Of a stretch of DNA of 50,755 nucleotides, positions 42,242 to 50,755 are shown piece after piece. Made by a program: the position numbers and the translations under genes. The notes below the pieces were generated by a model. The model was not told the origin of the DNA. It was given only the letters and a program-made list of their open reading frames with translations, and did no database searches. How positions within the stretch are numbered: the first letter of the stretch is position 1; each line of letters starts with the position of its first letter. Source of the DNA: a filamentous cyanobacterium CCT1. Lineage in GTDB: Bacteria; Cyanobacteriota; Cyanobacteriia; Phormidesmidales; Phormidesmidaceae. The stretch is taken from contig PYER01000013.1 of NCBI GenBank assembly GCA_003017855.1, forward strand, positions 1-50,755. Direction: 5' to 3'.

Positions 42242-42871
42242 CTATAGCCATTTTGGGGGTGAAGCGGCCGAGGGATGTGCGGACCTTGGCTCGGTAGGAA
42301 GCGCAGGCACCACCTGGGAGAATGGTTCTGAATAGTGGGTCTGGGGAGCGGCAGGTACTTCAATCTCGGGAAGGGGCTGCTCAAGTGGAGCCTCTAAGTT
42401 TGGGCCTAAGTCTGGCTCCGCCAGCTTGGCGGCATACTCACCACGGGTGAGGCTAACGGTGACAACCAGGGCCAGGCAGGCCACGAAGGTGAGCCCCAAA
42501 ATAAAGAGGGCAAAAATTTCTCCTGCTGAGAGAGGGCGATCGGTAGGGTCGAGGTACATATTGGCAGGCTCACGCCGCTGTGCAGCAGATGGAGTCTGCC
42601 GCAGCGGCTCTAGAGGTTGCATAACCGAAATGCGGGAGTAGCCCACCTGCTGATCGTAGGCCCAGCGGCGATCGGGGCTGCTGAGAATGGCATAGGCATC
42701 GTTGAGCTGCTGAAACTTCTCAGTGGCTTCAGCGGCCGGTAGCTCAGTAGTATCGGGATGGTAGAGCTTGCTCAAATCACGAAAGGCGCGTCGAATCTGC
42801 TGGGGGCTAGCGGTTGGCTTGACCCCCAACTGGTCGTAGTGGGTTTTGGGCTTTGGGTTTGAGTCAGGCAT
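42242..42871 (-). CDS. J-domain protein with C-terminal membrane anchor
   Basis: A 209-aa Hsp70 co-chaperone. The J domain is at residues 11-75 (HYDQLGVKPTASPQQIRRAFRDLSKLYHPDT, with HPD at 38-40). A linker carries RISVMQPLEPL at 80-90. One transmembrane helix follows at 119-141 (IFALFILGLTFVACLALVVTVSL). The C-terminal 65 residues are Pro/Glu-rich. It would recruit a DnaK paralogue to a membrane, with the J domain in the cytosol. The flanking genes are YaaW (upstream) and DUF3143 (downstream), an apparent operon. Confidence 0.88.
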   Translation of the reverse strand: MPDSNPKPKTHYDQLGVKPTASPQQIRRAFRDLSKLYHPDTTELPAAEATEKFQQLNDAYAILSSPDRRWAYDQQVGYSRISVMQPLEPLRQTPSAAQRREPANMYLDPTDRPLSAGEIFALFILGLTFVACLALVVTVSLTRGEYAAKLAEPDLGPNLEAPLEQPLPEIEVPAAPQTHYSEPFSQVVPALPTEPRSAHPSAASPPKWL

Positions 42872-42919
42872 AGCATCCCACTGGCAGGGCGGTTGGCAAG
42901 AGGCAGGGGCTAGGAACCA

Positions 42920-43786
42920 TTACCCTGGGGCCAGTTCCCAATCTTCAAAGGATTGAGCTTCAAACGATCGAGTCAGGCGAATCTGGGCCAGGGTAAACAC
43001 GACTGGAATAACGCGGCTGTAGTTGGTAGCCACGGCCCGCCAGCCCAGGTCAGCTAGAAACCAGCCCCACAGTGCCGGTCCCAGCACCGAAAAAACGGCC
43101 CGAGTAGCTCCGTAGCGAGCGGCGCTGACGGCCACCCCCCGAGATGCCATTCGCAGAGTAACGCGCTGGTGAATTTGAGCGATAACTGCACCGCCCCCCT
43201 TCATCATCGCCTGACGAGCTACTTCATAGCGGGCCAGATGAAAGGCCATTTGTCGGGCAATTTGCTGGAGGAGCCAGGGCCGCAGCACGGCGCTGACGGC
43301 TATGGCACCACTGCCCTTGGCCAGCAAACCCAAAGGATTTGCCTGTAGGGCAAGCGGCAGGGCCTGAAACTGAACTGACCCTGCTAGAGACTGCTTTAAG
43401 GACTGCTGGAGGCGATCGCGCTCGACCTGAGGCAGCTTCTTCCAGTTGCTGCGCAGCAGGTGCAGAAAGACCTCTGCCTCCAGGTCATCAGTAGACCAGG
43501 CCTTGGCGTAGGGCAGCTTGAGGTAGTGGCAGACTTGAACCAGCACCTGACGGTAGGTCACCCGCTGGCTTTGGCCGTGGATAACCGTCAGGCCGTCAGC
43601 GGCCAGAAACCGAAAGCGTTGCTCTAGACGGTCGAGCCACTGCTGTCGAGTTCCGCTCTGAACGGTCAGCGGGTCAGTATTTTGCAAGTAATCTAGCGGG
43701 TTAAACCGTGGCCGAAACAGCATGTCTGTCAGGGCCAAGAGTTCGTCATCTGTCGCTAGCTCCAGGGCAGACCGCAGCTCATCCAC
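42920..43786 (-). CDS. YaaW (UPF0174) family protein
   Basis: A 288-aa protein whose opening MDELRSALELATDDELLALTDMLF and the motif LEQRFRFLAADGLTV match the YaaW/UPF0174 family. Function is unknown. Residues 95-140 are helical and charged; the C-terminal half is hydrophobic, with weak helices (AIAVSAVLRPWLLQQIA, AVFSVLGPALWGWFLADLGW) that may associate with a membrane. It heads a three-gene minus-strand cluster with the J-domain protein (gap 48 bp) and DUF3143. It is divergent from the renalase-like gene across 99 bp. Confidence 0.85.
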   Translation of the reverse strand: MDELRSALELATDDELLALTDMLFRPRFNPLDYLQNTDPLTVQSGTRQQWLDRLEQRFRFLAADGLTVIHGQSQRVTYRQVLVQVCHYLKLPYAKAWSTDDLEAEVFLHLLRSNWKKLPQVERDRLQQSLKQSLAGSVQFQALPLALQANPLGLLAKGSGAIAVSAVLRPWLLQQIARQMAFHLARYEVARQAMMKGGGAVIAQIHQRVTLRMASRGVAVSAARYGATRAVFSVLGPALWGWFLADLGWRAVATNYSRVIPVVFTLAQIRLTRSFEAQSFEDWELAPG

Positions 43787-43885
43787 CGGACGTCACCGTT
43801 TAAAAACTGTCTTACATTTTTACACAATTCCCCAAGATAGGATGTTGGGCAATGGCGGCAGGGCAAAATTCTAGGAGAAATTGGT

Positions 43886-44956
43886 ATGGAAGACGTGGTC
43901 GTGATTGGGGCGGGGCTAAGCGGGTTGACGGCAGCCCAGGCGCTGCATCAGGCCGGCTACCGGGTTGTGGTAGTCGATAAGTCACGGGGGCTGGGGGGGC
44001 GACTCGCAACCCGCCGGATTGGCAGTACGGCCATAGACCACGGCTGTCGCTACCTACAGCCCATTGAAAACTCAAATCATTCTTCCAAGCATCACTCAAA
44101 CCTGAGCCTTATCTCTGACCTGGTAGCAGCAGGTATTCTTCAGCCCTGGCAGCCAGAGAGTTTTGAACTCGGAGCCGATGGAGAGCTGAAAGCTACGGCA
44201 AAAGTTACGCTCTACGCTGCTCCCCAGGGGATGAGTTCAATGGCTAAAGCCCTGGCACCAGGGCTAACGATTCATCGGCAGTGGCGAGCTACTGCTATAA
44301 CCCCGATACCTCAAGGATGGCAGGTTGAGGGAGACGTTTTGGGAGCAGCTGGACAACCCAAGGCATTCACCGCCAGGGGGCTAGTAGTGGCTATTCCTGC
44401 ACCTCAGGCAGCTGCGCTAATGCACAGGGCCGCTCAAGTCAGTGAAGGGGTGCAAGCGCTACTGTGCCAGCTTTCATCGGTTGTCTACGATGCTGTGGTC
44501 ACGGTTATGGCAGGCTACGGCTCAGGGGAATTGGCTCGTTTGCCTGGGCAAACTGACTCAGGCGGTTGGATGGTTTCTAGCGATGCCCACCCAACCTGGC
44601 GGTGGATAGCCCTAGACAGCAGCAAACGTACCGATCCACAGGAACCGGTGGTTGTGCTTCACAGTAGCCCGACGTTTGCGGCTAATTCTCTAGATCAAAA
44701 CGACCTTGAACCTTTAGGCCAAGCGCTACTGTTAGAGGCGGCACACTTAGCGGTCTGGATGCTTTCCCCTAATTGGAGTCAGGTCCATCGATGGCGCTAC
44801 GGGTTTGTGCATCAAGCATTAGGTGCCCCATTCTTGAGCAATCCCGCAGTGCCGAACCTGGTAGGCTGCGGCGACTGGTGTAACGGAGGAAATGTAGAAG
44901 GGGCGATCGCCTCCGGTCATGCCGCCGCCGCCGCCTTGGCCAAAACCTTAGGCTAG
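43886..44956 (+). CDS. Renalase-like FAD-dependent oxidoreductase
   Basis: A 356-aa amine-oxidase-superfamily flavoprotein. The FAD motif GAGLSGLTAAQAL begins at residue 8, followed by DKSRGLGGRLATRRIG, the GGRLATRR element typical of bacterial renalase-like proteins, and DHGCRYLQP. The C-terminal flavin motif GCGDWCNGGNVEGAIASG is intact. The characterised bacterial relatives oxidise abnormal dihydro forms of NAD(P)H; that activity is a family-based guess here. The ATG at 43886 follows AGGAGAAATTGGT. The downstream gene is on the other strand. Confidence 0.88.
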   Translation: MEDVVVIGAGLSGLTAAQALHQAGYRVVVVDKSRGLGGRLATRRIGSTAIDHGCRYLQPIENSNHSSKHHSNLSLISDLVAAGILQPWQPESFELGADGELKATAKVTLYAAPQGMSSMAKALAPGLTIHRQWRATAITPIPQGWQVEGDVLGAAGQPKAFTARGLVVAIPAPQAAALMHRAAQVSEGVQALLCQLSSVVYDAVVTVMAGYGSGELARLPGQTDSGGWMVSSDAHPTWRWIALDSSKRTDPQEPVVVLHSSPTFAANSLDQNDLEPLGQALLLEAAHLAVWMLSPNWSQVHRWRYGFVHQALGAPFLSNPAVPNLVGCGDWCNGGNVEGAIASGHAAAAALAKTLG

Positions 44957-44975
44957 TAAAAGCTTTGGAGTTGGC

Positions 44976-45155
44976 TTAGTTGTTATTGCTAGAATAATCG
45001 CTACTCTCTTTATCTTCGCTACTCTCTTCATCAGTAGCGCCAGAGTTGTTGCGGCGGAAGAAGCGCTGATTACCGGAGCGCTTCTTGCGAAACTTGCGGG
45101 CGTAGGCCTGGTTACGTAGGGCTTTTTCTTTTTTAGGATTGCGACGTTTAGACAT
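44976..45155 (-). CDS. Small basic/acidic 59-aa cyanobacterial protein
   Basis: A short gene below common annotation size limits. Residues 1-37 are strongly basic (MSKRRNPKKEKALRNQAYAR, KFRKKRSGNQRFFRRNN), resembling a ribosome- or RNA-binding segment. Residues 38-59 are Ser/Glu/Asp/Asn-rich and acidic. The N-terminal motif RRNPKKEKALRNQAYARKFR is one I recognise from small conserved cyanobacterial proteins with no named function. GAGG lies 8 nt before the ATG at 45155. It ends 19 bp from the convergent renalase-like gene. RNA or ribosome association is inference. Confidence 0.75.
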   Translation of the reverse strand: MSKRRNPKKEKALRNQAYARKFRKKRSGNQRFFRRNNSGATDEESSEDKESSDYSSNNN

Positions 45156-45489
45156 TCAATAACCTCAGACAACAGGGCAGGTGTGATCAGCAAACAAAGA
45201 ATGGCAGTTACATGAGGGGTTTCCCCACGTTGGGAGGCGCTATCTGCGCGAGACAAATCAGCAGATATGGCGGCACTTGCCCACCAGACACTCTGCCCGC
45301 ACTGGCATCGCCACTGACGACGTGCCATGACCAAAGATTAACTGTAACACATGAAGATACCAGGGCCGAGACCAAAGGAGGGCTTGAATTTGAGAAGGGG
45401 AGCTATTCCTCCTGCCATTCTCGCCCCATCCTCTTATGCTTTCGTGCCCACCTAGTTGGCTTTGGGCTTAACCCGGTATCCTGGACTGG
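45156..45489. other. Interval between the small basic gene and gltS
   Basis: A 334-bp interval between two minus-strand genes. It must hold the promoter of the 59-aa gene and the end of the glutamate synthase transcript. A GGGG-TTT-CCCC hairpin lies near 45214, and a weak interrupted stem (GAGAA/TTCTC with GGAG/CTCC) lies around 45395-45425. No gene was recognised. Confidence 0.4.
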
Positions 45490-48400
45490 CTACGACTGAC
45501 TGGAGCTCAGGATCTTCTCGGCGCTGGTCGTGTCGGGGGTTGCCTCCGGCGTGTCGGCCTCAGAGGGCGGCACCACCTGCCAGAACTTGGGCAGGTACTC
45601 GCTCCAGTGGGTCAGGATCTGCTGGGCTTTAGGGCTACCCGTGTGGGCCAGGTGGGCTTCGATTAAAGCCTTCAGCTGAGCTTCTCCGGCGGGGGTGATG
45701 ACCCGCTGAACCTTGACAATTTCGGGGTTGACCCGCACGGGGAACCGGCCGTCTTCGTCTAGGAAGTAGCCGAGGCCGCCGGTCATACCAGCGCCCACGT
45801 TGCGACCTACCGGCCCCAGCACCACGACCACGCCACCGGTCATGTACTCGCAGCAGTGATCCCCGGCTCCTTCGATCACGGCCTGGCCCTTGGAGTTGCG
45901 GACGGCGAACCGCTCTCCGGCGGTGCCCAACGCGTACAGGGTGCCACCGGTTGCTCCGTAGAGACAGGTGTTGCCAACAATGACGTTAGTCGAAGGGTTG
46001 TAGGTAACCCCTGCCGGGGGCTTGACTACGATTTCGCCGCCGTGCATGCCTTTGCCCACGTAGTCGTTTGACTCGCCAATGAGGGTTAGAGTCATGCCGG
46101 GCAGGTTAAAGGCCCCAAAGCTCTGACCAGCGCTACCCTCAAAGGTGAGGTTGAGCTGCCCTTCAAAGCCTGTGTTGCCGTACTTCTCGGCGATTGCTCC
46201 GGCCACCCGAGCGCCAATCGTGCGATCGGTATTGACTACGGTGTAGGTCTTGGTGGCGCTGCCCTGGGTTTGGATAGCCTGCTGAATGTCGGCATCGGCC
46301 AGCATATCATCGTCGAGTACGGGGCCATTGCTGTGGATGGCCTCGTGGTTAAGCCAGGCGCGATCGCCACGCCCGTCGGGCAGCGCCATCAGGGTGGTCA
46401 GGTCTAGCCCGTTGGTCTTGGCCAGTGCAACCCCGGCGCGGGGCTTGAGCAGATCGGCACGTCCGACAATGTCGAGCAGCGAGGTGTAGCCCAGGCGGGC
46501 CAGCAGCGATCGCACCTCTTCGGCAATGTAGTAGAAGAAGTTGACCACATGCTCGGGCACGCCGGTAAACCGCTGGCGCAGCTCTTCTTTTTGGGTGGCG
46601 ACGCCCACCGGGCAGTTGTTGGTGTGGCAGACCCGCGCCATAATGCAGCCCTCGGCAATCATAGCGATGGAGCCAAAGCCAAATTCCTCAGCCCCCATCA
46701 GCGCGCCCATGACTACATCCCATCCGGTTTTGAGTCCGCCGTCAACGCGCAGGGTGACGCGATCGCGCAGCTCGTTGTCCATCAGCACTTTGTGCACCTC
46801 GGTCAGGCCCAATTCCCAGGGCACCCCAGCGTGCTTGATCGAGCTGAGCGGCGAGGCCCCCGTGCCGCCGTCGTGGCCCGACACCTGAATTACGTCGGCG
46901 TTGGCTTTGGCGACTCCGGCTGCGATCGTGCCAATGCCAACTTCTGACACCAGCTTCACCGACACCCCCGCCCTGGGGTTGATCTGGTGCAGGTCAAAGA
47001 TCAGCTGAGCCAGGTCTTCAATCGAGTAAATATCGTGGTGGGGCGGCGGCGAGATCAGGGCCACGCCAGGCTTGGAGCGGCGCAGCATGGCAATGTAGGG
47101 GCTGACCTTTTTGCCAGGCAGCTGACCACCCTCGCCGGGCTTGGCCCCCTGGGCCAGCTTAATTTCAATCTGGTCGGCGTGCATCAGGTACTCAGGAGTT
47201 ACCCCAAAGCGGCCCGAGGCCACCTGCTTAATGGCCGAGCTGGCGGTGTCGCCGTTTCTTAGCCCGTGCAAGTGAGGGAAGGTAGACGAATTGCCATCGC
47301 CATCGACGTCGGAGAGCACCTTGAAGCGCACTGGGTCTTCGCCACCCTCCCCGGAGTTCGACTTGCCGCCGATCCGGTTCATGGCGATCGCCAGCACTTC
47401 GTGGGCTTCGCGCGACAGCGCCCCCAGCGACATGCCCCCGGTGCAGAAGCGGCGCATGATGGTCTCAACCGATTCGACCTCATCCACAGAAATCGGCTCG
47501 CGATCGCTCTCAAAGTCGAGCAGATCCCGCAGAGCGGTGATCGGTCGATTTTCGAGCTGGGCGCGGTACAGCTCGTAGTGGTCGTACTGGCGATCGGCCA
47601 CCGCCTTGTGCAGCAGTTTCGACATGGCGGGGTTGTTCATGTGGTACTCGCCGCTGGGCCGCGACTGCACGAAGCCCATATTTTGCAGCCGCTTGGCCGA
47701 TAGCTCGGGGAACGCCCGCTGGTGGAATCGAACGGTTTCCTGGGCCAGATCGCTCAGAGAAATGCCGCCCAGACGCGAGGTCGTCCCTCGGAACGCCAGA
47801 TCGAGCAGGTCAGAACCAATGCCGATCGCCTCAAAGATCTGGGCCCCCCGGTAGCTGGTAATCAGCGAAATTCCCATCTTGGAGAGAATTTTGAGCAGGC
47901 CCGCATCCACGGCCTTGCGGAAGTTATCCTGAGCGCCGTTGAGGGTGGTTACAGGCAGCTTTCCCGTCTCCATCAGCTTTTGGGTGCGGCTGTCATTCCA
48001 CCAGTGGCGCACCGACTCCAGGGCCAGATAGGGGCATACAGCGCTGGCTCCGTAGCCGATCAGGCAGGCAAAATGATGGGTGCTCCAGCACTGGGCCGTC
48101 TCGACCACCAGGGAGGTGTGCATGCGCAGCCCGTTGCGAATCAGGTGGTGGTGCACGGCCCCTATGGCCAGCAGCGGAGGAATGTAGCTGGTTTCAGCAG
48201 CGAGGGGCGCGGAATTGCCCTGGTCGTCGACGCGATCGCTGAGCACCAGAATGGTCTTGCTCGCCTTGACCGCCTCGTCAGCGCGATCGCACAGGGCCTC
48301 CACCGCTGTTTTCAGCCCAGTCGGGCCATCGGCAATGGAGTACAGCGTCGACAGGGTGGCCGTGGCAAAGCCCGACGCGTGAATCTGCTCCAGCTCAACC

Positions 48401-50172
48401 TCGTTAATTACCGGGCTTTCTAGCTTTAGCAGCCGAGCATACTCGGGCTGCTCATCCAGCAGATTGCCCTGGGAGCCGAGCTGAGTGGCCAGCGACATCA
48501 CCAGCCGCTCCCGCAGGGGATCGATCGCCGGGTTCGTGACCTGGGCAAAGCGCTGCTTGAAATAGTCATAGAGCAGGTGCGGCTTCTCTGACAGCACCGC
48601 ATGAGGCGTATCGTCGCCCATACAGAAGGTGGGCTCTTTGCCCTGAGCCGCCATATCCTGAATGATCATGTCGACGTCTTCGAGGGTGTAGCCGAAGGCG
48701 CTCTGCTGACGCAGCAGGTCATCAGATGGATAGAGCGTAGCTTCCCTAAACAGCTGGGGCTGCAGCTCGGCACGGTTTGCCTTGAGCCACTGACCGTAGG
48801 GGTGACGGGTGGCCACTCGCTGCTTAATTGCCCAGTTTTTGAGAATTTCCTGGCTGTGCAGGTCGACGGCAATCATTTGGCCGGGGCCCAGCCGACCTTT
48901 TTCGAGAATGTCCTCGGGGGCAACATTCAGTACCCCGGCTTCCGACGACACCATAAGCAGATCGTCTTTGGTGATCACGTAGCGGGCCGGGCGCAGACCG
49001 TTGCGATCGAGCGTTGCGCCCACCTGGGTGCCGTCGCTAAAGACGATCAGCGCCGGGCCATCCCAGGGCTCCTGTAGACCGCTGTAGTACTCGTAGAAGT
49101 CGGTAATTTCGGGGTAGGCGTCCAGTTCGGGCTGGTTGTTGTAAGCCTCGGGCACCATCATCATCAGCGCCTCCTGGGGAGAACGCCCCGATCGCACCAG
49201 CAGCTCCATGACGTTGTCGAGGTTGGCTGAGTCGCTGTTGTCGGCGTTGACAATCGGCTTCAGCAGCTCAAAGCGATCGCCCCAGACTGGATGGTACAGA
49301 TCCGCCTGCCGCGCCACCATCCAGTTAATATTGCCCACCAATGTATTAATTTCGCCGTTGTGGCCCAGCAGCCGCATGGGGTGCGCCAGGGGCCACTTGG
49401 GCATGGTGTTGGTGCTAAAGCGCCGATGGTAGACCGCAAAGGGGCTGACGTAGTCGGGATCGCGCAGGTCGGTATAGAACGCTGCCAGCACGGCCGAGCG
49501 CACCATGCCCTTGTACACGATGGTGCGACAGGAGAACGAGCAGACGTAAAACTCCTTGAGTCCTGCCACTAGCTCCGCTGTCAAATCACCGGGGTTGGCC
49601 ACGGCCTTCGCCACCAGGTGCAGCACCTGGCGACGCACCAAGTACAGACGTCGCTCCAGGTCCGCTCCAGTTTCGGTCGCCGCCGTCACAATTAGCTGCT
49701 CAATCCGAGGCTGGTATTGCTTCGCCAGTGCCCCCAGTACCTCTGGCCGCACGGGCACGACACGCCAGCCGATGGCCTGCAAACCTTCTGCTTCAACAAC
49801 CTGGTTAAAGGTGTCGCGCACAAAAGCCGCAGCCCCCTCGTGGTTGGGCAGAAACATCATCGCTACCCCGGTGCTCTCGCTCTCCAGCGACCCGTGCCCC
49901 TGAGCCTCTGCCCAGCGGTTGAGCACCGCCCACGGAATCGCCGTCATCACCCCGGCCCCGTCGCCAGAGTCCTGGTCGGCACAGCGCCCCCCCCGGTGCT
50001 CCATGCAGTCGAGGGCGGCTAGGGCCTTCAACACCAGGTCGTGGCTGGAACGATTCTGCCGATCGGCTAAAAAGCCTACGCCGCAAGCATCCCGTTCTTC
50101 GACCAGTGACTTGGGTCCCCAGTTGGGCCATTCAGAACGGGTATGCTGCCGGGGTTGATAGGGTTGATTCAC
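45490..50172 (-). CDS. gltS: Ferredoxin-dependent glutamate synthase
   Basis: A 1560-aa enzyme that makes two glutamates from glutamine and 2-oxoglutarate. The glutaminase nucleophile is C30 in [12 protein letters not shown], so a 29-residue propeptide is expected to be removed. A central domain follows, then the FMN-binding synthase domain with [15 protein letters not shown]. The [3Fe-4S] ligands are C1176, C1182 and C1187 ([16 protein letters not shown]). The C-terminal GXGXG beta-helix includes GGEIVVKPP and NVGAGMTGG. No gltD-like small subunit lies next to it and the length suits the ferredoxin type, but separating it from NADPH-type GltB needs an alignment. The start is GTG at 50172. 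Confidence 0.93.
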   Translation of the reverse strand: MNQPYQPRQHTRSEWPNWGPKSLVEERDACGVGFLADRQNRSSHDLVLKALAALDCMEHRGGRCADQDSGDGAGVMTAIPWAVLNRWAEAQGHGSLESESTGVAMMFLPNHEGAAAFVRDTFNQVVEAEGLQAIGWRVVPVRPEVLGALAKQYQPRIEQLIVTAATETGADLERRLYLVRRQVLHLVAKAVANPGDLTAELVAGLKEFYVCSFSCRTIVYKGMVRSAVLAAFYTDLRDPDYVSPFAVYHRRFSTNTMPKWPLAHPMRLLGHNGEINTLVGNINWMVARQADLYHPVWGDRFELLKPIVNADNSDSANLDNVMELLVRSGRSPQEALMMMVPEAYNNQPELDAYPEITDFYEYYSGLQEPWDGPALIVFSDGTQVGATLDRNGLRPARYVITKDDLLMVSSEAGVLNVAPEDILEKGRLGPGQMIAVDLHSQEILKNWAIKQRVATRHPYGQWLKANRAELQPQLFREATLYPSDDLLRQQSAFGYTLEDVDMIIQDMAAQGKEPTFCMGDDTPHAVLSEKPHLLYDYFKQRFAQVTNPAIDPLRERLVMSLATQLGSQGNLLDEQPEYARLLKLESPVINEVELEQIHASGFATATLSTLYSIADGPTGLKTAVEALCDRADEAVKASKTILVLSDRVDDQGNSAPLAAETSYIPPLLAIGAVHHHLIRNGLRMHTSLVVETAQCWSTHHFACLIGYGASAVCPYLALESVRHWWNDSRTQKLMETGKLPVTTLNGAQDNFRKAVDAGLLKILSKMGISLITSYRGAQIFEAIGIGSDLLDLAFRGTTSRLGGISLSDLAQETVRFHQRAFPELSAKRLQNMGFVQSRPSGEYHMNNPAMSKLLHKAVADRQYDHYELYRAQLENRPITALRDLLDFESDREPISVDEVESVETIMRRFCTGGMSLGALSREAHEVLAIAMNRIGGKSNSGEGGEDPVRFKVLSDVDGDGNSSTFPHLHGLRNGDTASSAIKQVASGRFGVTPEYLMHADQIEIKLAQGAKPGEGGQLPGKKVSPYIAMLRRSKPGVALISPPPHHDIYSIEDLAQLIFDLHQINPRAGVSVKLVSEVGIGTIAAGVAKANADVIQVSGHDGGTGASPLSSIKHAGVPWELGLTEVHKVLMDNELRDRVTLRVDGGLKTGWDVVMGALMGAEEFGFGSIAMIAEGCIMARVCHTNNCPVGVATQKEELRQRFTGVPEHVVNFFYYIAEEVRSLLARLGYTSLLDIVGRADLLKPRAGVALAKTNGLDLTTLMALPDGRGDRAWLNHEAIHSNGPVLDDDMLADADIQQAIQTQGSATKTYTVVNTDRTIGARVAGAIAEKYGNTGFEGQLNLTFEGSAGQSFGAFNLPGMTLTLIGESNDYVGKGMHGGEIVVKPPAGVTYNPSTNVIVGNTCLYGATGGTLYALGTAGERFAVRNSKGQAVIEGAGDHCCEYMTGGVVVVLGPVGRNVGAGMTGGLGYFLDEDGRFPVRVNPEIVKVQRVITPAGEAQLKALIEAHLAHTGSPKAQQILTHWSEYLPKFWQVVPPSEADTPEATPDTTSAEKILSSSQS

Positions 50173-50490
50173 AGGGGTACGTCCTACGGAAGAGCAAAAC
50201 TAATATATTGAGTAGCGAGCAAAAAACTGTGTCCGGGGGGCTAGCAGCATCGCCCTATAGCAGCGACGCACCAGGGGTTGAACTAGGCTAGGGACCAAAG
50301 AACCTGGCCAGAAAAACTAACTGACCTAAACCTGATTTGAGCATGATGGGAGCTATCCAGTCTGGGCCTGGGGCAGTGCCTGCAGCTGGCTCGGCTCGCC
50401 ATACCCTGAGTCGTGTTCCAATTGAGGAAGCTGAAAGCAACAGCCGCTGACCAAGAGAACTAGCCAAGAAAGCATTAGCGCATGCTGCGC

Positions 50491-50530
50491 TTTATCTGTA
50501 ATTTACAGACTTTATCAGTAGTTTACAAAC
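50491..50530. repeat. Tandem 20-bp repeat containing TTTACA
   Basis: TTTATCTGTAATTTACAGAC (50491-50510) is followed directly by TTTATCAGTAGTTTACAAAC (50511-50530), differing at 3 of 20 positions. The first unit contains the palindrome CTGTAATTTACAG (50496-50508). The near two-turn period suggests side-by-side protein binding. Confidence 0.75.
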
Positions 50531-50658
50531 CTTAGGCTCAGCATTTAGTCACAGCTTCTTAGAATTAAGCAATCGCAACGGTAGCCATTGTTTCAAAACT
50601 GCCTGCAATCGTTTCTAAACGACCTGGGGCACAGCCAGCTATCTTCATAATACTCAGA

Positions 50659-50682
50659 CATTTACACAATCATTTACACAAT
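50659..50682. repeat. Perfect tandem 12-bp repeat containing TTTACA
   Basis: CATTTACACAAT occurs twice in a row (50659-50670 and 50671-50682). The TTTACA core is shared with the 20-bp repeats at 50491-50530. HLR1 elements bound by RpaB are direct TTACA repeats with a 10-bp period, so this 12-bp spacing is related in sequence but not a match. Confidence 0.7.
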
Positions 50683-50755
50683 TTTCCTATGGTTAAACTG
50701 TCAGGCTTAGCTTTGTTCCCCGGCCCTGTTCGCCGTAGCTTTCCCTGGGCTGCGG

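Larger units (their letters stand above)
50173..50755. other. Upstream region of gltS, right edge of window
   Basis: A 583-bp A+T-rich stretch without a gene in the window. AATATA at 50202-50207, read on the minus strand as TATATT, is a possible gltS -10 element. I looked for the NtcA site GTA-N8-TAC and found none. The right half carries two sets of tandem repeats built on TTTACA (50491-50530 and 50659-50682). It may be the promoter region of a plus-strand gene beyond the edge. Confidence 0.5.

Noticed and set aside
44948-45334. 128-codon minus-strand frame overlapping the 59-aa gene
   Set aside because: Its C-terminal half is an alternative frame of the 59-aa gene, which has better codon use and a ribosome-binding site; the N-terminal part lacks a known domain.
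50173-50755. NtcA binding site (GTA-N8-TAC) for gltS
   Set aside because: I checked each GTA in this interval and none is followed by TAC at the correct spacing.
1-50755. CRISPR array, insertion sequence, prophage or integron
   Set aside because: No regularly spaced repeats, transposase, integrase or phage genes are visible; repeats seen are short intergenic elements only.

Overview
The window is chromosomal DNA from a cyanobacterium. Three things point there: dozens of the HIP1 octamer GCGATCGC, lineage-marker genes (phycocyanobilin:ferredoxin oxidoreductase PcyA, a single-chain ferredoxin-type glutamate synthase, a glycine-rich RRM protein, DUF3143 and YaaW proteins, and an RNase E ending in the Arg-rich PNPase-binding tail), and the gene order tig-clpP-clpX facing asd-dapA-rnj, which I recall from Synechocystis. 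Coding sequence is G+C-rich by eye, which suggests a Leptolyngbya/Nodosilinea-type organism, but that is only an inference.

Layout. 0-3 kb: a thioredoxin-reductase-like flavoprotein and a divergent TetR regulator sharing twin 16-bp operators, then OsmC and DUF4058 proteins. 3-9 kb: alpha-glucan phosphorylase, a 47-aa protein, an unknown 100-aa protein, an RRM protein, the GTPase RbgA, and a MazEF pair. 9-12.3 kb: PadR regulator divergent from a Coq4-family protein across twin palindromes, a universal stress protein, and pgk. 12.3-17.4 kb: a polysaccharide flippase with an FAD oxidoreductase, an 0.8-kb gap, and an AI-2E-family permease. 17.5-28 kb: pcyA, gmk, a DUF1499 lipoprotein-like protein, class-3 aldehyde dehydrogenase, 8-oxoguanine-deaminase-like amidohydrolase, primitive phytochelatin synthase overlapping a Uma2 gene, pirin, bioA, an MntA/HepT type VII toxin-antitoxin pair, and an alpha/beta hydrolase.

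27.8-39.7 kb is a protein- and RNA-quality-control block: tig-clpP-clpX on the minus strand; asd, dapA and RNase J on the plus strand, closed by a perfect 42-bp palindrome; then RNase E with a long leader, and RNase HII. 39.7-45.5 kb: an orphan sensory module, a 1.15-kb gene-poor and partly A+T-rich island with REP-like and degenerate cyanobacterial repeats, tRNA-Leu(UAG), a YaaW/J-domain/DUF3143 operon, a renalase-like FAD enzyme and a 59-aa basic/acidic protein. 45.5-50.2 kb is the glutamate synthase, and the right edge carries tandem TTTACA-containing repeats.

Most of the window is core metabolism and housekeeping. I saw no CRISPR array, insertion sequence, prophage or large unknown gene cluster. 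The least-explained parts are regulatory and non-coding: the twin-operator divergent units (TetR/flavoprotein and PadR/Coq4), the RNase E leader with its open frame, the repeat island at 40.4-41.5 kb, and the tandem repeats upstream of the glutamate synthase.
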